DNA of 64,000 nucleotides from Saussurea involucrata (taxonomy: Eukaryota > Streptophyta > Magnoliopsida > Asterales > Asteraceae). Below the pieces are notes generated by a model that was not told the origin of the DNA, searched no databases, and was given only the letters and a program-made list of their open reading frames with translations. The stretch is from assembly GCA_033807775.1 (NCBI GenBank), contig CM066312.1:23285696-23349695 (forward strand), given 5' to 3'. Each line of letters opens with the position of its first letter. Position 1 is the stretch's first letter. Positions 21,795 through 32,491 of the stretch are shown in pieces. The translations under genes and the position numbers were made by a program.

Positions 21795-23519
21795 TTGTTA
21801 GGTGCAAAACCGTCAAGATTTCATATTAAGAAAAATCATCAACTTGGTCGCGCAACAAAAGATTTTATTTCCGAACTCGAAAAATACCGTCAACATGTTG
21901 GCCACCTTATTTACTTTGTTGTTAGTCGCCCGGATCTTGCTTATTCCGTACAAATTTTATCGCAGTTCATGCAAGCTCCTCGGGTTGAGCATTGGGACGG
22001 AGCTTTAAGAGTTGTTCGTTACTAAAAAGGGTTTCACGGTCAAGGTATTCTTTTACGTTCCGATAGTGACTTGTCATTGCAAGGATGGTGTGATTCTGAT
22101 TGGGCAGCCGGTCCCATTACTCGTCGATCTTGTTGGTCCCGAAGGGGTTATACAAGTATTAGTTTGTAGAAGGGGGGTTGAATACAAACACACAAGATTT
22201 ATAGTTTTATAAATTGTTTATTGATAAATCAAACAATTTACAGTTTGTTGCAGAATAAGATTAAGTAAAACCTAATCTAAACAAACTTGACAATCACTAA
22301 GTATTCTTGCACTAAGAAATCGAGAGAGAAGAAGAGAGATAAAATTAAGAGTAATTTTCTAAGGCACTAAGAAGTTCAGGAAATACCACCTCCAAACTGA
22401 AGGGGTATTCCTCATATTTATACCCCATGCATTTAATGCATGGCAGGAGTACTTTACACGTGTCAGCATTTGATAGGGCGCATGCTTTCTGGATTTTTGC
22501 AAGACATGCTTTGGGCCGCACGGTAAAGAGTGTAGTGGCAGAGTGGTTGTACGATCCTGGACAAAGGCATGTCCCCTCTGACAAATCGTACGGAGTGTGC
22601 AAGTAGATAAGACAAACATTTCTTGAAGTTGAAGCCTCATGATCAACGATCGCTGAGTTGATCTTACATCAGAAAAGACCAAGTGTAAGTCAGCTATCGC
22701 TGAAGTCTTCTTCTTGAAACGTCGCGTGTGTGGACTTATCTTGGTTTCACTGATGTCCGCATCAGATCATTAGTAGACTTGTCACTTGTTCATCAACTTT
22801 GTCTTCGATGTCAGCGATGAACTCTTTGTCATGAAACTTGTCTTCAGGGATTACAAACAACATTGTTTACATTTGAAACTATCAGCGATCATCAGTGATA
22901 AGCGAGCTCAGGTTATCACTAATGTACATTTATCGCTGAGGAATACTATGAAGAGCAATGATCACTATCACTGATAGATTCAGTATCTTTATCACTGATA
23001 GCGAAACACTAATACATAAGATGTCATTGTAATTTTGACTAAGTAATTCTAAGAGTCATCATCAAATCACTGAAGAGAGTTTGGATCAACAGATCTCTCT
23101 GATTGGCTAGTCTATCTTGGCCACTCTTCGTCTCATCGAAGACTAAGAAGCAACACACGGTTTTGCGCTCCTTTGCTGAAGCCGAATATCGCTCTATGGG
23201 TATCATCACGTGCGAACTCAAATGGCTAAAGGGACTACTTTTGAGCCTTAGAATCAATCATCACAAATCCATTCCTCTATTTTGTGATAGTCAATCCGTG
23301 CTTCACTTGGCTAATAGTTCGGTTTTCCATGAACGCACGAAGCATATCGAAGTTTATTGTCATTTCGTTCATGACACGATTCTTGATGGCATGATTGAAC
23401 CCTCTTTTGTGACAACCAACGAGCAACTAGCCGACATTTTCACCAAAGCTCTTGGCAAATCCCAGTTTGATCTTATGCTTTCCAAGTTGGGCATTTCCTA
23501 TCCCCATGATCCAACATGA
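21795..23519 (+). pseudogene. Copia RNase H, split by an LTR insertion
   Basis: The first part (21795-22160) holds QHVGHLIYFVVSRPDLAYSV and DSDLSLQGWCDSDWAG in mixed frames. The second part (23103-23519) holds KTKKQHTVLRSFAEAEYRSM, LFCDSQSVLHLANSSVFHER, HIEVYCHFVHD and TNEQLADIFTKALGKSQF, then stops at 23519 beside the poly-G tract. Between them lies a Sirevirus-like LTR. The second part is still open and looks younger in decay than the centre of the element. Confidence 0.8.
22165..23091 (-). repeat. Sirevirus-like LTR inserted in copia RNase H
   Basis: On the minus strand it runs from TGTTGATCCAAACTC to CCCCCCTTCTACA, with a minus-strand TATA (GGTATAAATATGAGG) near 22423. It is packed with words of the type ATCACTGATAGCGA and TCAGCGATAGCTGA in both orientations. 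No internal coding region accompanies it, so it behaves as a solo LTR. Eighteen extra bases up to about 23109 are unexplained, and no clear 5-bp duplication is seen, so the edges are uncertain. Confidence 0.6.
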
Positions 23520-23535
23520 GGGGGGGGGGGGGGGG
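23520..23535 (+). other. Poly-G polypurine tract of copia element
   Basis: Sixteen G in a row after the last RNase H codon. The 3' LTR followed directly before the solo LTR was inserted. Confidence 0.7.
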
Positions 23536-23538
23536 TAT
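23534..23538 (+). repeat. Target site duplication, left copy (GGTAT)
   Basis: GGTAT precedes TGTAACACCC and is repeated at 26009-26013 after GGTGTTACA. Confidence 0.85.
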
Positions 23539-26008
23539 TGTAACACCCTCAAATTTGGAAATAGCAACTAAATAAAAACTTCGATAAATTTCCTTCTACC
23601 AAACCATCAATGGAAATACCTCAACTTTAAAAACATAAAAAATTAACCCAACAATCAATAACTTAAATCACACCAAACTAAGTAAGGTCGAGTGTTAGTT
23701 AACCCAACTATAAATTGCTATTCCCAAACATAAATGTGGATGACTTCACCAAGCTAAACATTCCTCGAGCACACAACTAGCACTCAAACTCTTCACAGTG
23801 TCGCTAACGCTATTCCCCAATCGGAACCTGATGCACATGCCGAAAAATAAAAAGGTTAGGCTAACGTCTAGTGAGTTCAAGAGTTTTCATCACTATACAA
23901 TAAATAAAACAGAAGAAAGATTTCTTAAATCACGATGGTCAATAAGTAACAGTTTAGAATGTATAGTGATGTCTTTTCCAAAAGTCCCACCTTTGTAATA
24001 AACGTTTAGATTGAAATATACCAAAACATGGAACTAACCCCATAATCACGCAAAGCATAAATAGGATAGAAATCCAATTACCAAATACATGGAAGTGGGT
24101 GCATCATTCAAGCCTTAATGCATGTGGAGGGGATCCAGTATTAAAGCCATCAACTGAAAATACTCATACGAGACCAATGATAATAAAGCATGGATATTAC
24201 AATATCCAAAAATAATGTTTGACAACAACGAGGGAGACCCGTATCCATTGAGGGTGGAGGAAACACAAAAGTATGTCACTCATACAACGTTAATCGCATG
24301 ACACTTCACGACATAAAAGCCCAAGTGTCCCTACGACTCCTTTCCAAGACACACCAAAAAAGATAGCTGACCTTAGCGAAATATTAACATGAATACCACC
24401 AAAGGCCCATCCAAGCGGGGTTACAACTATGGCATTGCCCGACATGGCAAGGGTCATAAACGCCCATCAATCATGATAGCACAACCGGACTCAGCCCTCC
24501 TAGTGTACCATTGAAAAGTAAAGGTCATAAAACATGGGTCCCGAGGTCCAACCCCGAGATACCCAATCGACCATCACCAAAAGACTGACTTACGTGCCTA
24601 TGGATCCAATGCAACACAGTCTAAATCACATGATTCCAAATGAATGACGAATGCACTCAAACATGTAATTCTCAAATAAGATGCAATAAAATGCAAATCA
24701 TAAAAGGTGCCCCATATTGAGCTATTAAACCGGACAAATGTCCATAAGACTCTTTTAAGTCAAAGCCGAGCCAAATTACTCAAAAACTCAATTGACCATC
24801 GAATAACAGTCTTCAAATAATAAAATGCATTTAACCAGTGTTTATGCAAACACATGCATCAAAAATAGATGAACCTAAAGTGTCATCGTTAGTTGAATCA
24901 AATCAGTTTCCAAATAAACTCGTACCCTTACATTTCTAAAATGCTTCATGACACAATAACGTGCATTTTTCCAAATAGTTTATAAAACTCAATATACTGA
25001 AAATGCATAAATTATCAAAAGACTCCATTCGTACAATATATCACCAAAAACATATTTATGAGGTTTACTCGTCAAAATATCTAAAAATCCAAATATGAGT
25101 ATTTCATAATATTTATCAATCTAAAGTTACCAAATATGAAAACTTTGACAAATACCCAACACATTGGTATTTAGTAAACACATTATTACTTTAAAAACAC
25201 ACATTTTGGCATGTACATAGTTTTCACAAAGTAACTTGAACTCACCTTGCTAGATTTAAGCTAAATCTAGATTTTTCCCCAACTTGAGTTTCCTTTAGTG
25301 AAGGCTTAAAATCCACACACCCCACTTTAGATCTAAGATGCAAGGCTCTCAAGAACACTTTCCTTACTCCAAAAACATAAACAAGGAAACCCAAATAAGA
25401 AATGAATATTGTTGGTGTAAATAAATCAAAACCTAGATTCTAAGAGACGGTAGTTAGATTTTACCTTTAGCTTCTAAAAACATCAAACTAGAAGAAAAAT
25501 ATTCAAGATCATTGAGTAAATCGAACCAATGGGTTTTTAGGAGAGAAACCCTAAAACCAAGTCAACAATGGTGAAAGAGTGATTGGAGAAGATGGAGAAG
25601 GTGAAGAATTTGAAGCTTTAAAACCCTTGAAGCTTGTTTTTACAACCTAATCTCAACATTCCTTGAGGGAAGGGAGGTGGAATAGAACTATGGAGAGATT
25701 TAAGGTTTTGGGGATAAAGATCGATGTGTGAGAGAGAGAGAGAAACGAGAAATGAGAGGGAAAGAGTGTGAGAGATGAGGTCTTAGTAAAGAGAAGGAGA
25801 GAAAGAGAGAGAGTGTAAGAAAGTAATATGAAAAGATAGATGATAGGGAGTTAGGTGAGATACATTAGGTAAAATATATATATCAGATTTTCATTCATAA
25901 CAATATACCCAAACACAAATCATTCAAGATTTAATCTAAGGGTTATCTCTAGGATAATTTTTTTTATAAGACCCGAAAAATAAACGTACCAAAAATTCGG
26001 GTGTTACA
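23539..26008 (-). repeat. Solo LTR of a gypsy-type element
   Basis: 2,470 bases with ends TGTAACACCCTC and GGGTGTTACA, flanked by the perfect 5-bp duplication GGTAT. No priming site, tract or coding sequence is inside, so it arose by recombination between two LTRs. Orientation is inferred as minus from similarity of the minus-strand start (TGTAACACCCGAATTTTTGG) to gypsy LTR starts elsewhere in this window. A GA-rich patch lies at 25728-25815. Confidence 0.85.
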
Positions 26009-26013
26009 GGTAT
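26009..26013 (+). repeat. Target site duplication, right copy (GGTAT)
   Basis: It matches 23534-23538; the last three bases are also the first bases of the copia 3' LTR. Confidence 0.85.
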
Positions 26014-26202
26014 TCAGAGGTCTCCTGGTTTAAAAAGGAAGTTATAATGATCTCCATGATTTAAAGAGTTCTAGAGGTTATTCTTTTTCTTGATTATCAT
26101 TCCATGTTTTTAGTTTCCTTTAGGATTATGTTTTCCTTCCCTTTATCATCTTCTGTATTCCCTATCTAAAGGGCCTCTGTTCTCAAAACTCTAAAGTTTA
26201 TA
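26011..26202 (+). repeat. 3' LTR of copia element
   Basis: About 192 bases matching the 5' LTR from TATTCAGAGGTCTCCTGG to CTCTAAAGTTTATA. It is shorter because part of the segment after the TATA region is missing. Confidence 0.75.
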
Positions 26203-26254
26203 TGATTTGAAATCCAAATCCTCTCAAATCCATTACATTCCTGCAAACTAAACG

Positions 26255-26757
26255 GACCACCGTCGACCACCATCGATCTTAACCACCGTCGACCACCATC
26301 GACATTGACAACTACCGACCATCGTCAACCATCTCCTACCTGAGCTACAGCCGACCCCACCAGTCTAAAATACCGCCGACCTCCACCAACCACCATCGAC
26401 CACCATTGATGTGAACCACCGCCGACCACCACCGTTCTGAACTACCACCAAACACCACGTATCTGAATTACCGTCAACCATCGCCGACCACCTCGATCTG
26501 AACCACCGTCGATCACCGCCATTCTAAACCACCACCACTCATTTGAACCACCGTCGACCACCACTGATCTGAACCACCGCCGACTACCACTGATCTAAAC
26601 CACCGCCGACTACCACTGATGTGAACCACCGCCGACCACTGACGATGTGAACCACCGCCGACCACCAACGATGTGAACCACTGTCAACCACCACCGATCT
26701 GAACCACTGCCGACTACCGCTAATCTAAACCACCACCAACCACCACCAATGTGAACC
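26255..26757 (+). repeat. 26-bp minisatellite, about 19 copies
   Basis: Units of the form ACCACCGCCGACYACCACTGATSTGA follow each other at a 26-base period. The right half (from about 26560) is most regular, the left more degenerate. Stops and shifts make a coding role unlikely. Confidence 0.88.
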
Positions 26758-29340
26758 ACAATAGTGGGATTTCAGATTCAAAATTTAAAAAAAGGTATTT
26801 TGATCATTTACCAATATTTCATTCCAATTCCAATTCTTTTAAGAAATTCCATTTCAATATCTTTCAATCAACTAAACAGGTTGTCATATTTGATAACATT
26901 CCATTTTAATTTATTCAAAGTCAAGTTTATTTGTCATATTTTATTTCATCAAAACCTTGATGTAAACCTACACCAGACTCATTTTACATGATTAGTTTTA
27001 TCCTTTCAAAGTTTTGGAATTAAGCTTCTATCAATTTGTACGTGACCTTCGTCGGCATATTTATCGCACATAATGTTATGGCTAGTTATGTCTTCAGTTT
27101 TCACCCATTTGAAAGACGTTTTATATCTTTTCGTAATTATGTTGAACCAGGACCGGCCCTGGCCTAGGCCAATGGGGCGACGGCCCAGGGCATTAGAAAA
27201 TTCATGGTCATCATTTTTTAAGTCTAATTTATATAGGTAGGTTCAGTGTTGGGCCTGAAAAAAATAGCCATTATGTTCTAAGCCCAAAGGCACATGGCAT
27301 GTTTCAAGAAAAGGTAACGAATCACTCTCAGCCTATCACTCAACCTCGACGCTCTCACTTAGCCTATTGCTTGACTCGACGCTCTCACTCTCTCTCGACG
27401 AACTTCCAATCCAACAATCTTGTCTCTTCTTCGATTCAGACGATTATGCGGCTGTGAAGTGTGGTTGTGGTATGTGATTATTAATTAGGGATTTAGCCAT
27501 TTAGGGTTAATGTCTTAATGGGTTCAATTGCATACCAATACGTGATATGCCCAATCGAAAATCGCTTCTCTCTCAGCCTTGCCTTCACGATACGACGCCG
27601 AACAGAAGAATCGATTGAAGACTGTGTACCTCAAACTCTCAGTCACTCACTCCCTTAATTGAAGACTCGAACTCGAACTCCTCGCCTTGCGGCCTTGCCC
27701 TCTGCGACTTTGCCTGCCCCTCTCGGTTCTGCTCTGATTCTCTCTCAAAAGAATTTTCAAGCTTCACTACTCATATGTCTTCTTCTGGTATGTTTTACAT
27801 TTGAATATTTAATTCTTAGGTTTATGTTTTTTAGATGGACTGATTTAGGTTTGTTTTTTTAGTGTTTAGATTAGGTTTATCTTTCTGTTTGTTTTTTAGA
27901 TTTCAGATTAGTTAAGTTTTTATTTATTGTTTACTATTTAAATTAATGGTTTAGTTGCTCGGTTTGTTGTCCTAAGTCTAGTGCCTCACATATCCTCCTA
28001 GTCGCTGCTAAAATCCTAAATCGATTGCTTCTAAGATCCACAATCGGTCTCACGATTTTCTGGTTGCTGCCCTAAATCTCACAATCTGCCATTTTTCGAT
28101 TTGGTTTTCTTTTTGATTTTGCAATAGTTTTTGATTTTGTTAAAAGGACTTTTTTGCACAAATATCTTCTGCACATGTTTTTAATGGATTTTAACTAATG
28201 GAGTGAGATTATTTTTCAGTGGATTCCATTCAATAAAATTAGTTTAAGTTATGCTAAGACTTAAGAGAAAATTTTAGCTGCCAAGAGTATCCCCTCAAAT
28301 ACATTCTTGGCTCTATCCCAATCCACTGTACAACCCGTGTGACAATAATGCAATATATGTTTTGTTCCACATCTTATGATCACACATAAAGGGGCATTTT
28401 TCCGGCTTCTGCCATGGACATCCAAAATCTCAGGATCCGCTTGTGTTGAACTTTTAGTGGACATAATTTATAAATTCATAATATATAAAATCTAAATTTA
28501 CAAACTTAAACAAAGAAAAATTCGTACGTACCCCAAGAAGTTGGTGGACGACATAAGTAAATGTCCAAAATTATGAGATCTTATTTTCGACAACAAAATC
28601 TTTTTCAAATAGGTATCTTTGAAATGTGTTAAGTACATTTTTGTACAATATCTTAACTTCCAACCTCATAAATATTCTTCCATAGTTACAACCTGTTAAC
28701 ACCCCACCACCACCACACACACACACACCAAATATTTTAATACATGTTAGGGCAAAATGGTAATTATCAAATCGATTATTGTTTTCAGGGTAAAAGGCTT
28801 CGTATTTAATTTTGTTGAACTTTTTTTGTGTCAATTTTTTTCATCAAATCAAGTTTGAATCCCAAATAAGAATTAGAGAACTAATCTTTTAATTAGTGTA
28901 TATCTATTATTAAATATACTCATTAACATGATACATGCATTTATGTATCATGCATGTATATATACATGCATGTATATATGTATGTATGTATGTATGTAGG
29001 GGACATTCTTTTGGAACCTATGAAATAGTGATAACTTTAAGAACAAGTGCACCATGCAGATATTGTTAGGTTCAATTCAAATGTTAAGCCCTAAAAGTTT
29101 AAGAATAGAAGAAGCAATCTCAACCTCTAGTTTAGATTTTCTATTTTCAAATCTTTTCATTGATTTATCTTCTATTTTTTCTATAACATTTTTTTTGGAT
29201 ATTGATAATCATCGATTTTTCAACTTAAAATAATTGACGGTTTATAATCTAGAAATAGAATTAAAACTCATTTGCCTAAATCTCACATGTGAACGCGAAC
29301 CTCGATTCTTTTCATTGGTTTATATGTGAACACTTGGTTC
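26758..29340. other. Unassigned repeat remnants
   Basis: No supported gene. Around 27148 the text GGACCGGCCCTGGCCTAGGCC resembles the end of a hAT element. Pyrimidine-rich, leader-like sequence follows to about 28150. A short CA run occurs near 28715-28730. Confidence 0.35.
28962..28998. repeat. (TATG)n/(TA)n microsatellite
   Basis: Alternating ATGCATGTATATA and repeated TATG units make a short low-complexity patch. Confidence 0.8.
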
Positions 29341-29816
29341 AAACATAGAGTCTGAAGGGGTTCGGCGGGATCACAGCAGAAATAAACATACATATATAAA
29401 ATATACTAACCGCAAAACCCTACTAGCCCGGATCCGTTACTAATGTAAATAGGGACAAAATAAAACAACCATAGGGGGTTAGAAATTTATACATCACGTG
29501 AATTTTCTGGTGAACCGATTTGAAGCACGAGAGATCAATGGCTATCTCCTATAGTGGTATCCAAACGTGAGCACGGTACGCTCCTAAACGGTTGCTAGCC
29601 CTTGAACCAAAAACCGACACAAGAAAAATCTATTTCTTGTGCCCTTGTGTGTGAGATCGACAACTTCCAAGGGAGAGACGGAGGAGAGATTTATTTTGTG
29701 TTTGCTTAACCTAAACCTAATTATCATTAGGTTTAAATACTCCATTTTTTCTTAATTTGGACCGGGCCCTAGTTTAAGATAAACCAATTATGGGCCTTAA
29801 GCCTTATGATTAATTA
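29341..29816 (-). repeat. Possible copia-type LTR remnant
   Basis: On the minus strand the text has a GGAGTATTTAAACC TATA-like element, a GAGATCGACA-type leader and a GGTTCACCAG stretch, as in many plant copia LTRs. No partner LTR or coding sequence was found. Confidence 0.3.
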
Positions 29817-30792
29817 TGTGAGACCCCAAAATGACACAAATAAAGATTTATGAAAAGAAAAGAAAAATGAAATAAAATAAAATGGGTTTTTATTTTATTG
29901 GACCCAAAATGTCATGGAAAAAGTTTAGAAGGGACTAATTCTGTCATTTAGTGAAAATGATAGATAAATAAATGGGGTTAAAGTTGTTTTGGATCAAAAT
30001 GTTAAATATTATGTAAGGAAGGGGCCGAAGGTAATACTCATAAAGTTTAGGGGGGGGGTGTCATCTTTCTCAAAGATGAAGAGCCTATTTTGCAAACAGT
30101 ACAAGTCTGTTTGGAGATGGCGACCTGACGACGGTTTTTAGCGATTTTGTTCGATTTCTTAGCCAAAAAAATTCGGATATACATTGAGAGCATTAGGTAA
30201 GGAAGAGAAGGTTCAAATCATTCATAAAATCGTTGAGTTCTGAGAGAGAAATCCGAGTTTGAAGTCCAAACTCAATGGTCTCGTTTTTCGTCGATTGGAG
30301 GTAGTTTTCCATACCAATCTTTGATTTCTTTACAAGTTTGAGTTCGTGTTTAAGTTCTCCATCAAATCCTAGTAGCCTTATATCTCCTATTTGCGTTTAT
30401 ATGGCTCGAGTTGATGATCAAAGTTTTGTTTAAAATTGAAATCTAAATATCAAGATTTAGAAGTCATTTCTTGTAGAAAAATTAAGTTTTTTTATGTCAA
30501 AACGTTGGTAAAACTATTACCAAGGTTTTGGTGCAAAAAGAATGAAGAAAAAGAGTTAAAAACGAGTTAAAAACGAGTTAAAATGGAGATCAAAAAATTA
30601 AATACGTGTCGGTGCCAGGTTACAGGTTGACCCGTATGTGTTTTATTTGTTTAAAAATCGAGTTTTGCAAGAGGCTGGGTTCAAACCCTTGACCTCAAGC
30701 ATGTGAAGCAATAGCCTAACCAACTAAAGCTGTGGAGTTGTATATATTGTCAATTTGTCATAGCTCTCAAGAATCTATTTATATTTAGTACC
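29817..30792 (+). repeat. E1 5' LTR, segment 1
   Basis: It starts TGTGAGACCCCAAAATG and aligns with 45295-46330. It ends where MULE-1 is inserted, in the target duplication TTTAGTACC. Confidence 0.85.
30784..30792 (+). repeat. 9-bp target site duplication of MULE-1, left copy
   Basis: TTTAGTACC, repeated at 35730-35738. The uninterrupted E1 3' LTR has a single TTTAGTACC at the matching place near 46325. Confidence 0.93.
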
Positions 30793-31285
30793 GGGAAATT
30801 AATTAAAATACCCTAAGTTTGACCATCACTTACCAAAATGCCACAAATCTCTCCCATCTTACAAAAATGCCCCAAAAATCCGCGATGGAGCCCGCGATCG
30901 CGGGCCCCAGGCCACGTGTCACCAAACTTTGCCCACTTTGCCCGCGTTGGTCCCTCAAGAATGCCCGCGGTCCAGATTTCCCCCCTCAAGAATGCCCGTT
31001 TTGGTAGTTTTGGTCCCTGCCCGCGTTTGACTTCCTTTGACCCCCGCGATCACGGGCTGACGTGGCACGAACTTTGGCCAAAAGTGCCCCGCGGAGCCCC
31101 TCAACTTTGGCCGCGGTGCACATTTGGCCCCTGCCCGCGATGGACCAAATTTTACAGTTTTGGTCCTTGGAAATTTACACTTTTGGTCCCTGTACTTAGA
31201 CGAATCTTGCATGCTTTTACTGTTTTTTCCACAATTATTGTACTTTGAAGACCGATTTGTGGTTGAAATTCATTTGCATGTTTGA
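30793..31285 (+). repeat. MULE-1 left terminal inverted repeat
   Basis: About 493 bases. It contains the palindrome CCCGCGATCGCGGG and many further GCCCGCG words. It pairs with 35191-35729. The GC content and CpG density contrast sharply with the AT-rich surroundings, and the repeat probably carries the element's promoter. Confidence 0.9.
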
Positions 31286-31421
31286 GATTTCATCCATAAA
31301 TATCAGTAATATGCAATTCACAATTCACACTTGTTTATTGCTTTCTTTCTTGATTTCTCTCTTGCTTTCTTTCTTTGAATTGCTTTCTCTCTTGATTTCT
31401 CTTCTCTCATTTCATCCACAA

Positions 31422-31745
31422 ATGGCATCGTCATCAAACCCTAAGTCTACTCCTGAAAAAATGCCACCTCAAATCGAGGTTGCCATAGCAAAAAAGGAAA
31501 AGGAGATAGATGAACTAACAGAAGAGTGGAAAAAAATTATGGACAGGAAGGCAGTCCATTTGAGAAAGATCGAAGAGGAAGACAGGGAGATCAAAAGGAT
31601 GAAAGGGGATATAAAAGCTCGGGAGGCTCGTGTTCGTCGAGAACAAGAAGCAATTCACCATATTCTGCAAGACTTCGCAATTATTCAAGCGAAGGTAAAC
31701 GAGAAGCAAGCTTGGATTGATGAAACTAAATCAGTTTTTAAGTAG
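31422..31745 (+). CDS. Small coiled-coil protein of MULE-1, unknown function
   Basis: Intact 107-codon frame that starts at the ATG just past a long CT-rich leader (31330-31415). The N-terminus is MASSSNPKSTPEKM; the rest is strongly charged and heptad-like (AIAKKEKEIDELTEEWKKIM, then REAREARV-type Arg/Glu runs). That predicts one long coiled coil and no membrane segment. It lies between the left TIR and the transposase gene and is convergent with it. This is the layout of mudrA and mudrB in maize MuDR, but I see no sequence likeness to mudrB. A similar broken gene is in MULE-2. It could be an accessory transposition protein or a captured host fragment. It is undisrupted although the transposase is broken. 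Confidence 0.6.
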   Translation: MASSSNPKSTPEKMPPQIEVAIAKKEKEIDELTEEWKKIMDRKAVHLRKIEEEDREIKRMKGDIKAREARVRREQEAIHHILQDFAIIQAKVNEKQAWIDETKSVFK

Positions 31746-32148
31746 GCGGTGGTTGTTTTAGTTGTTTTGTATTTTTTTTACTGTGTTGTTGTTTGTATTT
31801 TTTTACTGTGTTGTTGTTTTGTATTTTTTTGTTGTTGTTAATTTCTCTAAAAAGTAGTTTTTAAGCCGCTGAACCACGGTTAGGTTGGATACATCATGCA
31901 AGGTCAAGTCAGAGGTTACCTCATTCGGATAAACAAACATGGGGTTTTGTTTGTTAATGATGCTAGATTTTGGTAGCCGTACTCTATCCACGTGGGCCTA
32001 CTCCTCTTGTAGAATATATGACAACCCTCAACTCATTTGCTAAAGTGTGTCCAGGTTGTGGTACACAATGGCCATACGTGGTTGCAAAAGCAGAAGCCGT
32101 TGAAGAAGGGTCAGAAAGATTGAAGATGAAGAGCATGTTGGATGGAAT

Positions 32149-32454
32149 ACAAACTAGCTGTGTTATCAATGTTCATTTAAAAGCATATGTATGTGTGTAT
32201 ATATAATATGAATATATATATCATTTACAAACTAGCTGTGTTATCAATGTTCATTTAGAAGCATATGTATGTGTGTGTATATATAATATGAATATATATA
32301 TATATATATATCATTTACAAACTAGCTGTGTTATCAATGTTCATTTAAAAGCATATGTATGTGTGTATATATAATATGAATATATATCATTTACAAACTA
32401 GCTGTGTTATCAATGTTCATTTAGAAGCATATGTATGTGTGTATATATATAATA

Positions 32455-32490
<36 letters not shown>
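32149..32490 (+). repeat. ~80-bp AT-rich tandem repeat, four copies
   Basis: Units with AAACTAGCTGTGTTATCAAT then GTTCATTTARAAGCATATGT and a (TA)n tail start near 32149, 32228, 32319 and 32395; the TA tail varies in length. The array sits between the 3' ends of the two convergent MULE-1 genes. Confidence 0.88.

Positions 32491-32491
<1 letters not shown>

Larger units (their letters stand above)
17532..26202 (+). mobile_element. Ty1/copia element, old, with two nested LTR insertions
   Basis: It has short LTRs at both ends, a Met-tRNA priming site, then gag, protease, integrase, reverse transcriptase and RNase H in copia order, all on the plus strand and all broken. A poly-G polypurine tract precedes the right LTR. 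Inside are a Sirevirus-type LTR (22165-23091) and a solo LTR (23539-26008). Possible target duplication GATT on both sides (left GGATT, right TGATT) is imperfect. The lineage was not determined. Confidence 0.85.

Noticed and set aside
26255..26757. Regular repeats as a CRISPR-like array
   Set aside because: Units are contiguous with no unique spacers, in a plant genome; this is a minisatellite.
27659..27862. Short plus-strand frame as the first exon of a host gene
   Set aside because: The leader-like text and a possible GGTATG donor are suggestive, but no further exon was found and a hAT-like end lies just upstream.
28261..28464. Minus-strand frame of 67 codons with several Cys
   Set aside because: No recognised motif, no start context or neighbouring coding signal; insufficient support.
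30838..31248. Open frame in the left TIR of MULE-1, and its mirror at 35277-35714
   Set aside because: Both are the same CpG-rich inverted repeat, which has few stops because of base composition. There are no protein features.
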